NCBI RefSeq assembly: GCF_963664075.1 | Contig: NZ_OY760916.1 | Span: 4,250,710 to 4,314,709 of the forward strand | DNA length: 64,000 nucleotides | Reading direction: 5' to 3' | Source of the DNA: an uncultured Desulfobulbus sp. | GTDB taxonomy: Bacteria; Desulfobacterota; Desulfobulbia; Desulfobulbales; Desulfobulbaceae | In this document: one piece after another, positions 8,421-18,200 of the stretch | Numbering within the stretch: position 1 is the first letter of the stretch | How the letters are laid out: every line of letters begins with the position of its first letter | Notes under the pieces: model-generated | The model's input: the letters and a program-made list of their open reading frames with translations, nothing else | Told to the model about the DNA's origin: nothing | Databases searched by the model: none | Translations under genes and position numbers: made by a program

Positions 8421-11411
8421 ATGAAAACTCAAATATCGAACAATTCGTTTCAAGCAGATAAAAACTACTCTGGTGTCTATTTGCAGCAGGGCAGAATGAT
8501 CACCGATGCCGACTGGAACGAACTCACTGATATCGAGAAAACACGTTTGCATAGTGCCCTGGCTGATCTGGTTGCTGGAGGGGCTCCCCGAGGCAGTTAT
8601 GGTTTACGCATCATCGCAGATCCGGAAGGATCGACCAATGTGTACATTCAACCCGGGCGACTCTATGCCGAGGGCGTACCGGCCGAGTTGCGGGCAGATG
8701 CAAAACTGAGCATCGATAAACAGCCCGATTATCCCCTCCAGGCAGACTTCAGTGGGCAGAGTTTGCATCTCTATGCAGACATCTGGGAACGGAGTATGAC
8801 GGCGCTGGAAGACGAATCCCTGATGGATCCCGGACTGCACGGGGCGGACACTGCCACTCGAACTCAGACCATGCTCCAGGTGAAGTGGAGCCCCAGCAGC
8901 GGCAGTAATGCCCTTGATCCCAGGGATGCCAAGCTCAATCCCGCCCAGGGAAGCGGGGAGCTCAAATTGCGTCTTGCCCTCATCACAGGCTCAGCTGATA
9001 GTTGTGATCCCTGCGCCAGTCAGGCCAATGTGGATGAGCGTATCGGCAATTACCTCTTTCGGGTTGAGGTACATCACTATGATGCCTCTACAAATATTCT
9101 GACACTCAAGTGGTCGCGTGATAATGGCTCCGAAGCCTGTCGGCTTGATGGCATGCCCCCCGGGTTTAATCAGGGACCATGGGTCTGGGAGTTTTATAGC
9201 GATGAGACTGAGCAACTTTTAGGCAACCACTTTGCCCCGAATGCCAAAAATATGCGTGGGCTGTTGCGCGAGACCTTTACTGTGCCCACTGGGGCCAGTG
9301 AACCCAAAACCTATGTGCGCCAGTGGGATGGCTATCTTACTATTGATCTCAAGACATTGTCCAATCCTACCCACATCCTCAATGGTATGGATCGCGGTGT
9401 TCCTTTGGCCCAGGGAGCAGCCGCCTCCGCAAGTCATGGCAGGGTGAGTGTGAGCGACGGCATACTCAGTATAAATCTTGAACGCATGGAGCTGCACCTG
9501 CAGACTAAAGAGCGGCAATTTGTTCCCGGCGATTACTGGCTGGCCACTGTCCGTGAGTCTGTCCAGGTGTCCGGGCAATATGTCCTGCCAGCCATGGACG
9601 GCTTGACTGAACCTGCCACTGGGGCCACTCCCTGTGGCATACGCCATCATTACCTGTATCTGGGTGAGATTGGCATCAATAAACGTCTGATCGACCAAGG
9701 GGATGCTTTCATGCGGCGTATGTCCTTTCCGCCCCTGACCAACATTCAGGCAGAAGATATCGGTTTCAGTAACACCTGTTCTGGGCTGTATGGAAGTGCG
9801 GAGAACCTGCAGCAGGCTTTGGATACACTCTGCTCCATTGATGCGAGCGATATTGCCTACCCCATGCCGGTCTGTACGGGAGGAGAGGTGACCGTCCGCC
9901 AAAGATTGACTGCAGCTTTGGATCCCGATGACGATGGCAAGTTAAATGTGGGGCATGCCCTTGATACACTGCTCTGCAGACTGAAAGCGGATTCCCTGCC
10001 GGTGAACAAATTGGATTCTGATCTCTGCACAGACCTCAAAATTGACGAGGTGGTCACGGTGCAGGATGCGCTCAAAGTGTTATGCTCTAAATCATCTGAT
10101 GGGTGTGCTGTGGTGGTCCGGTCCTCTTCTCATTTTGTTTTGTTGTTGGAAGAGTTCAGCAAACAGGACGATGCCCAGGATCTCTGGCTTTGCCTGCCTG
10201 CTGGCACTTATGAACTGCCGGTATCGCTGACGATTAGTGGCAAACGGAGCCTCCGTATCAGCGGACAGGCACAAGAGGCGGTCCATGTGAGTTTTGGGGG
10301 CAGTCACCTTACGCTGGTGGCGGATGAGGTTGTCCTGGAAAATCTTACCCTCAACTTTACCAGTGGCAACGGGCAGCTGGTTCTCAGCACAGGCCTCTCG
10401 ACCACCAGGGGCTGCTCCTTTGGACGCACGAGCACTACAGAAAATGGTCCTGCCATGGTCACCCTGGGGGGGCAGGGGAGTTCCACCTGCCGCCTGCACT
10501 GGGAGCACAACACATTTGCGGCCACCGCTCGAAAGAGTACCGATTCCGGTGCAACCTGGCTTGATACCTTAGGGGCCGGCAACATTGCGATCAAAAAGGG
10601 GCTGGGCCTGCTGAGCAATGCAGCGTTGTTGGAGAACACTGTGGCCTATGACAAGGCGGTGCACGCTGTGGCCAAGGAAATTATCAAGCTGCCGCAGGCA
10701 GAACGGACAGTTTGGAAAAATAATCTTGTTACCGTATCAGCACCCCAACGACTGGCTCTTGCAGGGGTAAAGCGAGTGGGGGCTGCCAGCCTGATAGCAA
10801 CCCTGGGAAACGAAAAACCCTCAACGCTCGAGGTGGTCACAGCGGTGAAGGAATTGGTTGCCGTCTGGATTCAGTACCAACCGGCCTATGCGTTGCGTCT
10901 GGAAAGCGCCAAGGTGGGAGGACTGTTGAACAAAAATGAGTTCAGTGGCTGGCTCCTCCTCGCCAATGGGGTGAGCGGCTATCATCCTCCTCGAGTGGCG
11001 GTTGTCGGTTCCACGGTGGATGGTGATGTCGTCGAGAGTAGTGGAGAAGATTTGTACATAGAGGACAACAGTCTTGCGGGGATAAAAGCCAACCTTCCCA
11101 GCGGAAGTCTCAACGGGCAAAATCGGCTGACACAACAGGTGAGTGGCTATGGTCGAATTTTTTTCAAAGGCAATACCCTGGAACAGGGGCTCAATTCGCT
11201 TGTGGCAGCACATTTTCTCGGTGAAGGCAACACCTGGAATCGGGAAAATGAAGCGGAGCCGCTGGGGTCGGTGATCGGGCACCGGGGGGTGTTTAACGGC
11301 AACCTGGTCGAATTCGATGCAGACGCTCTTTGGGTAACCAGCACCATTCGCAAAGATCGGGTGATCTCAAGTGGGAATCTTGGGGTAAACCTGGCAAGTG
11401 GAAATAACTGA
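8421..11411 (+). CDS. DUF6519 protein with C-terminal parallel beta-helix, probable tail fibre
   Basis: 996 residues. The first 330 residues match the DUF6519 family common in eCIS loci: an opening with FQADKNYSGVYLQQGRMITD, then ADWNELTDI, and further on LHLYADIWERSMTALEDESL and a W-S-R-D-N-G segment near residue 235. Residues about 450-570 contain three degenerate units ending in ALDTLC, ALDTLLC and ALKVLC, each followed by a second cysteine. From about residue 580 short beta rungs appear (SLTISGKRSLRISGQAQEA, EVVLENLTLNFTSGNG), as in right-handed parallel beta-helices of fibres and polysaccharide-binding spikes. A receptor-binding or fibre role is inferred. AAGG 8 bp before ATG 8421 supports the start. 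A 52-bp gap separates it from gpI. Confidence 0.8.
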   Translation: MKTQISNNSFQADKNYSGVYLQQGRMITDADWNELTDIEKTRLHSALADLVAGGAPRGSYGLRIIADPEGSTNVYIQPGRLYAEGVPAELRADAKLSIDKQPDYPLQADFSGQSLHLYADIWERSMTALEDESLMDPGLHGADTATRTQTMLQVKWSPSSGSNALDPRDAKLNPAQGSGELKLRLALITGSADSCDPCASQANVDERIGNYLFRVEVHHYDASTNILTLKWSRDNGSEACRLDGMPPGFNQGPWVWEFYSDETEQLLGNHFAPNAKNMRGLLRETFTVPTGASEPKTYVRQWDGYLTIDLKTLSNPTHILNGMDRGVPLAQGAAASASHGRVSVSDGILSINLERMELHLQTKERQFVPGDYWLATVRESVQVSGQYVLPAMDGLTEPATGATPCGIRHHYLYLGEIGINKRLIDQGDAFMRRMSFPPLTNIQAEDIGFSNTCSGLYGSAENLQQALDTLCSIDASDIAYPMPVCTGGEVTVRQRLTAALDPDDDGKLNVGHALDTLLCRLKADSLPVNKLDSDLCTDLKIDEVVTVQDALKVLCSKSSDGCAVVVRSSSHFVLLLEEFSKQDDAQDLWLCLPAGTYELPVSLTISGKRSLRISGQAQEAVHVSFGGSHLTLVADEVVLENLTLNFTSGNGQLVLSTGLSTTRGCSFGRTSTTENGPAMVTLGGQGSSTCRLHWEHNTFAATARKSTDSGATWLDTLGAGNIAIKKGLGLLSNAALLENTVAYDKAVHAVAKEIIKLPQAERTVWKNNLVTVSAPQRLALAGVKRVGAASLIATLGNEKPSTLEVVTAVKELVAVWIQYQPAYALRLESAKVGGLLNKNEFSGWLLLANGVSGYHPPRVAVVGSTVDGDVVESSGEDLYIEDNSLAGIKANLPSGSLNGQNRLTQQVSGYGRIFFKGNTLEQGLNSLVAAHFLGEGNTWNRENEAEPLGSVIGHRGVFNGNLVEFDADALWVTSTIRKDRVISSGNLGVNLASGNN

Positions 11412-11512
11412 TTGCTCCGTATACTTTGTGAAGATTTCCTCAACCCGTGAGCATTCATCGGCAAGTTAGAGACAATGAAGGTGGCGTACTGATATTTTGA
11501 TAAGGAGGTTCC

Positions 11513-12676
11513 ATGAAAACTCTGCACCATTCTCGACGTTTGATGCGTGGGCGGCGGATCGCAGTGATCAAGCCCGCTTGCATGGAATCCAATCGTCTGG
11601 CACTGCGCGAGGTTTTGGGGGAGCCTGTGCAGACTAAACTGCGGGTTGGTGCGCCGGATGATGTGTATGAACGTGAGGCAGATCGCGTCGCCGATCAACT
11701 CATGGGCATGCCGGAAAAACAGCTACAGCGTCAGGAAGCGGAAGAGCCCTTGATTGAAGAAGAACATCCTCTGCAGGTGCGTGCATCAGATGAGGAGGAG
11801 GAAGAAGCGCAGCCCAAATTACAAGATTCGATCGTTCCCCAAGGGGCAGTTTCAATGGATCGAAACAGTCAAACAGAAGGCGTACCTCTGCCCCGTACAG
11901 AACGTAGCTTCTTTGAACCTCGGCTTGGTGCTGGGCTTGATGCTGTTCGGCTTCACACCGATACAGAGGCCAACCGTCTGGCCACTGGGCTTTCTGCCCG
12001 TGCATTCACCCTGGGCAGTGACATTTATTTTGGATCGGGGGAGTATGTTCACGGAAGCTGGGAGAGTCGCCATCTGCTCGGGCATGAGTTGGTCCATGTC
12101 CTTCAACAGGGGAGCGGTGATAAAAAGCTGCGGCGTAAGATAGATCGGATTTCCATTAAAAAGAAGGGGATTGATCTCTATTTTAGTCTTGGTATCTACG
12201 GTCCCAATGCCAGCACCTCGCTTGCCTCGACCTGGGCCTCCAATATTGAAAATAATTGGAACCAGAACTTGAAAATAAAAGACATGAACGTTGATGCCAA
12301 GATTCATGTCACCTACAAGGCCTATCCCACCCTGCCGGATGTTGATTTGATGCAGTTGGCAGTGAACGAATCCAATGCCGTCTACGTCGAAAAGAATGGT
12401 TTTCGCTCTTATGTCTCCTATTCCGGTTGGGGGCATGGAAAATGGAGTACCGGCCGTTGGGCCAAAGATGCCAAGCCCCTGGTTGTTGCCCACGAAGCAG
12501 GCCACATGATGGGACTGGAAGACAAGTATGTCGACATCCCCCTGTTAGGCAGCGTTGATTTACCGGGATATGAAAAAGATATCATGGCCAATTTCTGGAA
12601 TGATAACGGTAAAACCGAATTTACCCGGGGCTGGTACGGAATCCTTCTTTACCATTATTTTGGATATCGTTCCTAG
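11513..12676 (+). CDS. DUF4157 eCIS cargo with snapalysin-like zinc metalloprotease domain
   Basis: 387 residues behind a strong ribosome site (AAGGAGG, 5 bp before ATG). Residues 30-200 form a DUF4157 domain, the recognised marker of eCIS-associated proteins: VGAPDDVYEREADRVADQLM, an acidic linker (DEEEEEAQ), LGAGLDAVRLHTDTEANRLA, and HELVHVLQQ with its own HExxH at 191-195. Residues 215-387 are a second domain with HEAGHMMGLEDKY at 327-339, the HExxHxxGxxD pattern of snapalysin-type (M7) metzincins, and a downstream IMANFW with Met358 as Met-turn candidate. It is therefore probably a protease loaded into the injection system. No signal peptide is seen. Target and activity are unknown. Confidence 0.82.
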   Translation: MKTLHHSRRLMRGRRIAVIKPACMESNRLALREVLGEPVQTKLRVGAPDDVYEREADRVADQLMGMPEKQLQRQEAEEPLIEEEHPLQVRASDEEEEEAQPKLQDSIVPQGAVSMDRNSQTEGVPLPRTERSFFEPRLGAGLDAVRLHTDTEANRLATGLSARAFTLGSDIYFGSGEYVHGSWESRHLLGHELVHVLQQGSGDKKLRRKIDRISIKKKGIDLYFSLGIYGPNASTSLASTWASNIENNWNQNLKIKDMNVDAKIHVTYKAYPTLPDVDLMQLAVNESNAVYVEKNGFRSYVSYSGWGHGKWSTGRWAKDAKPLVVAHEAGHMMGLEDKYVDIPLLGSVDLPGYEKDIMANFWNDNGKTEFTRGWYGILLYHYFGYRS

Positions 12677-12693
12677 GTTTCCCCAGGCGTCCC

Positions 12694-15600
12694 ATGCAGA
12701 TCGCCACGCTCAGGCAGAAGCCACCTGTCAATCAAGCCAGAAGTCGATTGCAGGTTGTGCCCATTGTTCGGCCCAAGCTCAAACTTGGTGGGGCCCAGGA
12801 TGAAGCTGAGCGGCAGGCAGATCGCGTTGCCTCCGAGCTCCTCAAGCCCCAGGGGCCTTCCCTCGCAATTCCCCCCTCTTTTGCCTCATCTCCAGTAGCT
12901 GAAAACCGTTCAGCGCTCCGTTCTATTCTAGGGCCGCACGAATCCCAGCATGAGCTGCAACAGCCTGCCGAGGAGGAACAACTTCTTTCCGATACGCTTG
13001 AGAGGGAGGTGCGCACTCTGCAAGGCAGTGGGCATCCTTTGCCGCCTCCAGTTCGCGAGGACATGGAGCGTCGTTTGGGTATGGATCTTGGCTCAGTTCG
13101 TATCCACACCGATGCAAACGCAGCCAGGCTTAATCACATTCTCCATGCCCACGCCTTTACGGTGGGCGAGCATATTGCCTTTAACAGGTCCTGTTTTCAG
13201 CCGGAGACAGCCTCTGGTCGATTTTTGCTGGCCCACGAGCTGGCCCATGTGGCCCAAAATAGAGGCGAACTCAGCGAGCATGCCGCATTGCCTGTGCGGC
13301 GGGGATTTTGGAGCGATCTCTATGATTCAGTCACAGATACTTTGGGGGATATCGCCAACTGGGCCATGGATAAGGTGCGGGAGTATGGCTGGCGGTTGCT
13401 GGAATCCATTTCTCCCGAGTTTGCTCAAACGGTGCGTGCAATCGCGGATGAGGGGATTGTTCACTGGCTGGGGCGCCAGATATCCCATGCCTGGGATGGG
13501 TTTATGGCAACCCTGCGCGATCTGGTCCCCTTTGATGCCCCCCAGCAACTGATCGAATTTTTCGCAGGTCTTGTCGATCGGGCGACCACCATTGTCGGGG
13601 CCCTGGCTTCTGGGAATTGCGCACCGCTCATGGAGGCCATCGGCCAGCTTAAAACCTTTGTGGTTGAAACCGCAGGAGTTGCCTGGAATAAGCTCAGCGA
13701 ATTTTTACAACCCATTGGTGCATTTTTCAGTGATCTCTGGAGCCAGTTTGGGGCACCAGCCGTGCAATGGCTGCGCGACTTTGGCGGAGAGGTCTGGCAG
13801 GGAATTCAGCAGCTGGGGCAACGACTCTGGGGCTGGATTCTTCCGGTGCGTGAGGCTGCCTCACGGGTGTGGAACTGGTTTTCAGGTCTGCTTTTTGGCT
13901 CTTCCGGCGGGGATGGCTCCAGTCAGGGCGGCGTGCTGGGCTGGGTGACCACCAAGGCCGGTGAGGCGTGGGACTGGGTAAAAGAGCAGACACGTCCGGT
14001 CTGGCAGCCGGTGGCCAACCTGGCGGGACAGGTGGCAGAGCTTCTGCCTCCAGCGTTTGTCAGTGAGCTGGGGGAACAGGCCCAGCAGCTCGGAACAGAG
14101 CTGGAGACAACCACCAGCGCCATGGATGGCGGGGAAGGGGTGCCGCAGGCCCGCGAATCCCTGGCGAGAGCACTCCCATCGGTTCTCAACATCATCGGCA
14201 CTATCCGCCGGGTTATTGTTCATATTGGTCAATGGCTCTCATCGCGTATTGCACTGGTGGCCGGGGCCATCACCGGGATGATAGCTCGACTGCAAGCAAG
14301 CATCCTTTCCTGGCTTGCAAGCCCCTTTCGTACCCTGGAGCAGGCGGTCAATTTTCTCTATAACTGGGCAACAGGCGTGGTCACCAGCCTGTTTTCCACG
14401 TTGGTCCAGGTTTTTGATGCGCTCACCCCCTTTGTGCAACTGGTGCTGGCGACGGTGTGTAAGGTGATTACTATTTTCGGGGATCTCCTCCAGCTCCCGT
14501 TGTTGGTCTTGAACAGCATCTGGCAGCGGGTACCTGCCTGCATTCGGACGCCCATTGAGCATTTTATACAAAATCAGATCCTTGCCCGCATTCCCGTGTT
14601 TGGGCAATTTTTTTCAGATCCTGAACTCTGGCCCAGAGTGCAGCAGCGCGCCCTGGCAATCCTGCGCCGTATCTTTGTTGATGGAGATATTGCAGGTGCA
14701 GCCTGGTCATTTTTTCAGGCGGTCCTCTCCATCTTGAATATGCCAGCCCAGCTGGTGGTCCAGATACTTGCCAAAGCTGCCAGTGCTCTCGGAGATATTC
14801 TCACCAATCCCTTGGGATTTCTTGGGAATCTTCTTCGAGCTCTGGGGCGGGGCTTTACGCAGTTCTTTGCCAATATCGGCACGCATCTTCTCAGTGGGCT
14901 AACCAACTGGCTTTTTGCCACCGTACGGGAGGCTGGTATTCAGCCACCAGAGGATTTCTCGTCACGTTCCATATTGGGCTTTGTCCTTCAAGTTTTAGGG
15001 GTAAGTGCGGAGAATATATTTCGTCGCCTGGGACGGCGGATCTCTCCGGCGATTGTTCAGCGATTGCGCACCATGCTCCATGTTGCCACCGGGGTCTGGT
15101 CTTTTGTGGCCACACTGGTCACGGAGGGACCAGCAGGACTGTGGCAGGAGATCAGAGAGCGCCTTGCCAATCTTTGGGACAGTGTGGTGCAAGGGGTGAC
15201 TGGTTTTATTACAGAACGGGTGATCGGTTGGGCCTCACGTTGGCTGATTTCATTGCTGGATGTCACCGGAATTATGCCGGTGATCAATGCACTCATTGCC
15301 ATCTACCGGGCCATTGAATCGTTTATGCAGTATCTGCGACAGATGCTTGAGATTGTCTCGCGCGTGCTCGATGGCATTGGCGGTATTGCCCGTGGTGCCA
15401 CTGGTGAGGCTGCGGGGTTTGTCGAGCGGGCACTGGCCAGCTCTCTTCCCATTGCCATCGGTTTTTTGGCGAATCAGGCCGGTTTGGGACGTCTCTCCCG
15501 GCGTCTACGGGAAATTTTAGGTGGATTGCGCAGCAGGGTGAATAGGGCTATTGACTGGCTGATTGATCGGGCTATTCGCTTGGGGCGTGGGGTTCTCGAC

Positions 15601-16824
15601 CTGGTGCGTCGAGGGGCGGGGGCTGTACGACGGGGAGTGGGCAGAATTCGGGATTGGTGGCGTGCACGCCGCAATTTCCAGGCTGGTGGCTCGCAGCACA
15701 GCGTATATGTTCGAGGCAGTGGCCGCAGTGCACAGCTTATGATCGCTTCAACGCCTACACCCTATGCTGAATTTATTCGAGGGCTCCAGGTGCCCCCCGA
15801 TAAGGTAAGGGAGAAAAATGAGGCGGTGCAGATTGCCCGTGAGGTGGATACGGCCATTTCCACCGCCAGCCAGGACGATCCCGCTCCGGGACAGAGCGGT
15901 GGAGCAGCCTCGACAACCAACCATGCACAAATAATCGATGGTCTTCTGGCACGACTCGCCGACACAACCTCCCGCTTTATGCCCATGGATATCAGTCAGT
16001 CTACGCCGCCGGTCTATGGCAGTCCTGTTGACGGATTTGGCAGCGTTGCAAGCGTCCTCCGCTTAACGCCGCTGCACAATAACGGCAGCTCACCTTCCAG
16101 TGGCGGCGATATGGGCAGTGCGCACTGGCGCAAGCTCAGCAAAAGAAAACAGGGGCAGGGGGTCTACTACATAAAAGGGCACCTGCTTAATGATAACCTG
16201 GGAGGCCCCGGTAACACCTGGAATAACCTGACTCCGCTGACCCAGGCGGCGAACAGCGACCACAAAAACAGATTTGAGAAATTTGTCAAACTGGCAGTCA
16301 ACGGCACTGAGGGCGCCTACACCAGACCCACTGCGGACCAGGCCCGCCAGCAAGATCTCAAAACGGTGAATTTTGTAGTCACTGCCCGCTATGGGCGTCC
16401 CGCTCGTACCACGGATGTCGCCTATCTCCGAGCCCAGGGCAATCCTGATGCAAGTGATAAGGCCGATATTATCGAGGGAGAAGAGTTCGTTCCCCAGGCA
16501 TTGGACTGCCGGGCCCACGAGCTGCGATCAGATGGATCAGCAGGCAGGACGATAGCCAGCCATACGGTTGCAAATACTCTTGATACTGCACTTGATCATT
16601 ATGCAACCCGGCCCATTCCCAAGCAGATTGTCTACATCAATGAGATGTCGCGGGCGGAACTTCTAACCCTTAACGGTATTGGGGAAACGCTGGCAGATGC
16701 CATTATCCGCGAGCGTCCCTTTCGTTCTCGTCAGGAGATACAAACCCAGGTGCATATCGGATCGGGACGTTGGGAGCAAATGCAGAGCACTTCAGGCAAA
16801 GAGGTGCGCATTTATCGCCGTTGA
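12694..16824 (+). CDS. DUF4157 giant eCIS toxin: helical body, DNA/RNA non-specific nuclease, HhH tail
   Basis: 1376 residues. The N-terminus (to about residue 195) is DUF4157: GGAQDEAERQADRVASELL, LGMDLGSVRIHTDANAARLN and AHELAHVAQ with HExxH at 181-185. Residues about 200-1000 are tryptophan-rich amphipathic and hydrophobic helices (repeated W-x-x-F/L segments), ending in a very basic stretch with RRGAGAVRRGVGRIRDWWRA; these could insert in membranes or pack in the tube. Around residue 1155 the sequence YIKGHLLNDNLGGPG, then NNLTPLTQAANSDH, matches the DNA/RNA non-specific endonuclease family; His1163 is the likely general base. The last 60 residues (MSRAELLTLNGIGETLADAI) form a ComEA-like helix-hairpin-helix. 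No immunity gene follows: the next gene is convergent radA, 5 bp away. Confidence 0.85.
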   Translation: MQIATLRQKPPVNQARSRLQVVPIVRPKLKLGGAQDEAERQADRVASELLKPQGPSLAIPPSFASSPVAENRSALRSILGPHESQHELQQPAEEEQLLSDTLEREVRTLQGSGHPLPPPVREDMERRLGMDLGSVRIHTDANAARLNHILHAHAFTVGEHIAFNRSCFQPETASGRFLLAHELAHVAQNRGELSEHAALPVRRGFWSDLYDSVTDTLGDIANWAMDKVREYGWRLLESISPEFAQTVRAIADEGIVHWLGRQISHAWDGFMATLRDLVPFDAPQQLIEFFAGLVDRATTIVGALASGNCAPLMEAIGQLKTFVVETAGVAWNKLSEFLQPIGAFFSDLWSQFGAPAVQWLRDFGGEVWQGIQQLGQRLWGWILPVREAASRVWNWFSGLLFGSSGGDGSSQGGVLGWVTTKAGEAWDWVKEQTRPVWQPVANLAGQVAELLPPAFVSELGEQAQQLGTELETTTSAMDGGEGVPQARESLARALPSVLNIIGTIRRVIVHIGQWLSSRIALVAGAITGMIARLQASILSWLASPFRTLEQAVNFLYNWATGVVTSLFSTLVQVFDALTPFVQLVLATVCKVITIFGDLLQLPLLVLNSIWQRVPACIRTPIEHFIQNQILARIPVFGQFFSDPELWPRVQQRALAILRRIFVDGDIAGAAWSFFQAVLSILNMPAQLVVQILAKAASALGDILTNPLGFLGNLLRALGRGFTQFFANIGTHLLSGLTNWLFATVREAGIQPPEDFSSRSILGFVLQVLGVSAENIFRRLGRRISPAIVQRLRTMLHVATGVWSFVATLVTEGPAGLWQEIRERLANLWDSVVQGVTGFITERVIGWASRWLISLLDVTGIMPVINALIAIYRAIESFMQYLRQMLEIVSRVLDGIGGIARGATGEAAGFVERALASSLPIAIGFLANQAGLGRLSRRLREILGGLRSRVNRAIDWLIDRAIRLGRGVLDLVRRGAGAVRRGVGRIRDWWRARRNFQAGGSQHSVYVRGSGRSAQLMIASTPTPYAEFIRGLQVPPDKVREKNEAVQIAREVDTAISTASQDDPAPGQSGGAASTTNHAQIIDGLLARLADTTSRFMPMDISQSTPPVYGSPVDGFGSVASVLRLTPLHNNGSSPSSGGDMGSAHWRKLSKRKQGQGVYYIKGHLLNDNLGGPGNTWNNLTPLTQAANSDHKNRFEKFVKLAVNGTEGAYTRPTADQARQQDLKTVNFVVTARYGRPARTTDVAYLRAQGNPDASDKADIIEGEEFVPQALDCRAHELRSDGSAGRTIASHTVANTLDTALDHYATRPIPKQIVYINEMSRAELLTLNGIGETLADAIIRERPFRSRQEIQTQVHIGSGRWEQMQSTSGKEVRIYRR

Positions 16825-16829
16825 CAGCT

Positions 16830-18200
16830 TTATTGCGGTCCAAAGAGTCGCTCCGCGAGTTCAGAGACTGTTCGAACCGGAACGATCTGAATATCATTGT
16901 TGTCTTTTTGCTGCAGCTGTTTGCTCGAGGATTCGGGCATGAGAAAGGTGGTAAAACCAAGACGGCTCGCCTCGCGGAGTCGAAGCTCCATCTGGCCAAC
17001 CGCCCGAACTTCTCCCGCTAGCCCTACCTCACCACAGAGCACGGTTGAAGGATCAAGCGGGCGCTCAAAAAAACTGGAGAGCAGGGCGGCTATGATGCCC
17101 AGATCCAGGGCCGGTTCCACAATGCGAACACCTCCTGCAACATTCAAAAAGATATCGTGATCAAAAAGGGTGACCCCGAGTTTTTTCTCAAGCACCGCAG
17201 TCAGCAGGGCCAGCCGTTGGGGATCGGCCCCAATGGCTGTTCTGCGAGCTGTTCCTAGGCTGGATCGGCTGACCAGGGCCTGCACTTCAACCAGAATCGG
17301 ACGAGTTCCCTCGACGCTTGGCATAACCACTGACCCCGGCACATTGACCGGGCGTTCAGCCAGAAACAGGGCCGATGGATTATCCACCTCAGCCAGCCCG
17401 CTTTCTTTCATCTCAAACACACCGATCTCATTGGTCGAGCCAAATCGGTTTTTTACCGTCCGCAGAATACGAAAGACCTGTCCTCGATCACCTTCAAAGT
17501 AGAGTACCGTATCCACCATATGTTCCAGCACCCGAGGACCAGCAATAGCTCCATCCTTGGTGACATGCCCAACCAGGAGAATGGGGATGTGATTCTCCTT
17601 GGCCAGACGCAGCAGGCGGGCAGTCGACTCACGAACCTGGGTGACTGAACCCGGGGCCGAGCTGATCTCTTCGCTGTACACGGTCTGAATAGAATCCACC
17701 GCCAGCAGAGCGGGGCGTGTCTGCGTGGCCAGGTCGATAATAGCCTCGACGCAGTTTTCGGTGGAGACCGCAATGGCTGATTCATGGATATGTAAGCGGT
17801 CTGCACGCATGCGAATCTGGCGCGCTGATTCTTCACCGGTGACATAGAGTGTAGGACAGGATTGCTGAGCAAGGGAGGCCAGAAGCTGGAGAATCAGGGT
17901 TGATTTACCAATGCCAGGATCACCCCCGATCAGGACCAGAGAGCCGGGGACAATGCCTCCCCCCAGGACCCGATCCATCTCCTTTATTTGGGTAAGGAGT
18001 CGTGCCTGCTCTTCTGCCACAGCCTGGGTGAGTGGCTGTGCTGTTGCGGCCTTACGCCCCGGACGCGCAGGAGATTTGGGCTGCTGTTCGCCCAGGCTGT
18101 CCCAGCTTCCGCAGTCCGGGCAGCGGCCAAGCCATTTTCTGCTCTCATACCCGCATTGACTGCAAACAAATATGTGCTGTTGTTTTTTTGCCGGTTGCAT
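16830..18200 (-). CDS. radA: DNA repair protein RadA (Sms)
   Basis: 456 residues, the normal length. The N-terminal zinc finger has CxxC pairs at 13/16 and 27/30 (CSQCGY, CPDCGSW). The RecA-like ATPase has Walker A GGDPGIGKST around residues 92-101 and the RadA-specific KNRFGSTNEIG motif. The C-terminal third is the Lon-like domain with VNVAGG-type sequence (IFLNVAGGVRIVEPALDLGI). RadA acts as a hexameric helicase in homologous recombination, extending strand exchange at D-loops. The gene is convergent with the eCIS toxin gene and divergent from the thioesterase gene. It is a housekeeping gene and marks the right boundary of the injection-system locus. Confidence 0.97.
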   Translation of the reverse strand: MQPAKKQQHIFVCSQCGYESRKWLGRCPDCGSWDSLGEQQPKSPARPGRKAATAQPLTQAVAEEQARLLTQIKEMDRVLGGGIVPGSLVLIGGDPGIGKSTLILQLLASLAQQSCPTLYVTGEESARQIRMRADRLHIHESAIAVSTENCVEAIIDLATQTRPALLAVDSIQTVYSEEISSAPGSVTQVRESTARLLRLAKENHIPILLVGHVTKDGAIAGPRVLEHMVDTVLYFEGDRGQVFRILRTVKNRFGSTNEIGVFEMKESGLAEVDNPSALFLAERPVNVPGSVVMPSVEGTRPILVEVQALVSRSSLGTARRTAIGADPQRLALLTAVLEKKLGVTLFDHDIFLNVAGGVRIVEPALDLGIIAALLSSFFERPLDPSTVLCGEVGLAGEVRAVGQMELRLREASRLGFTTFLMPESSSKQLQQKDNNDIQIVPVRTVSELAERLFGPQ

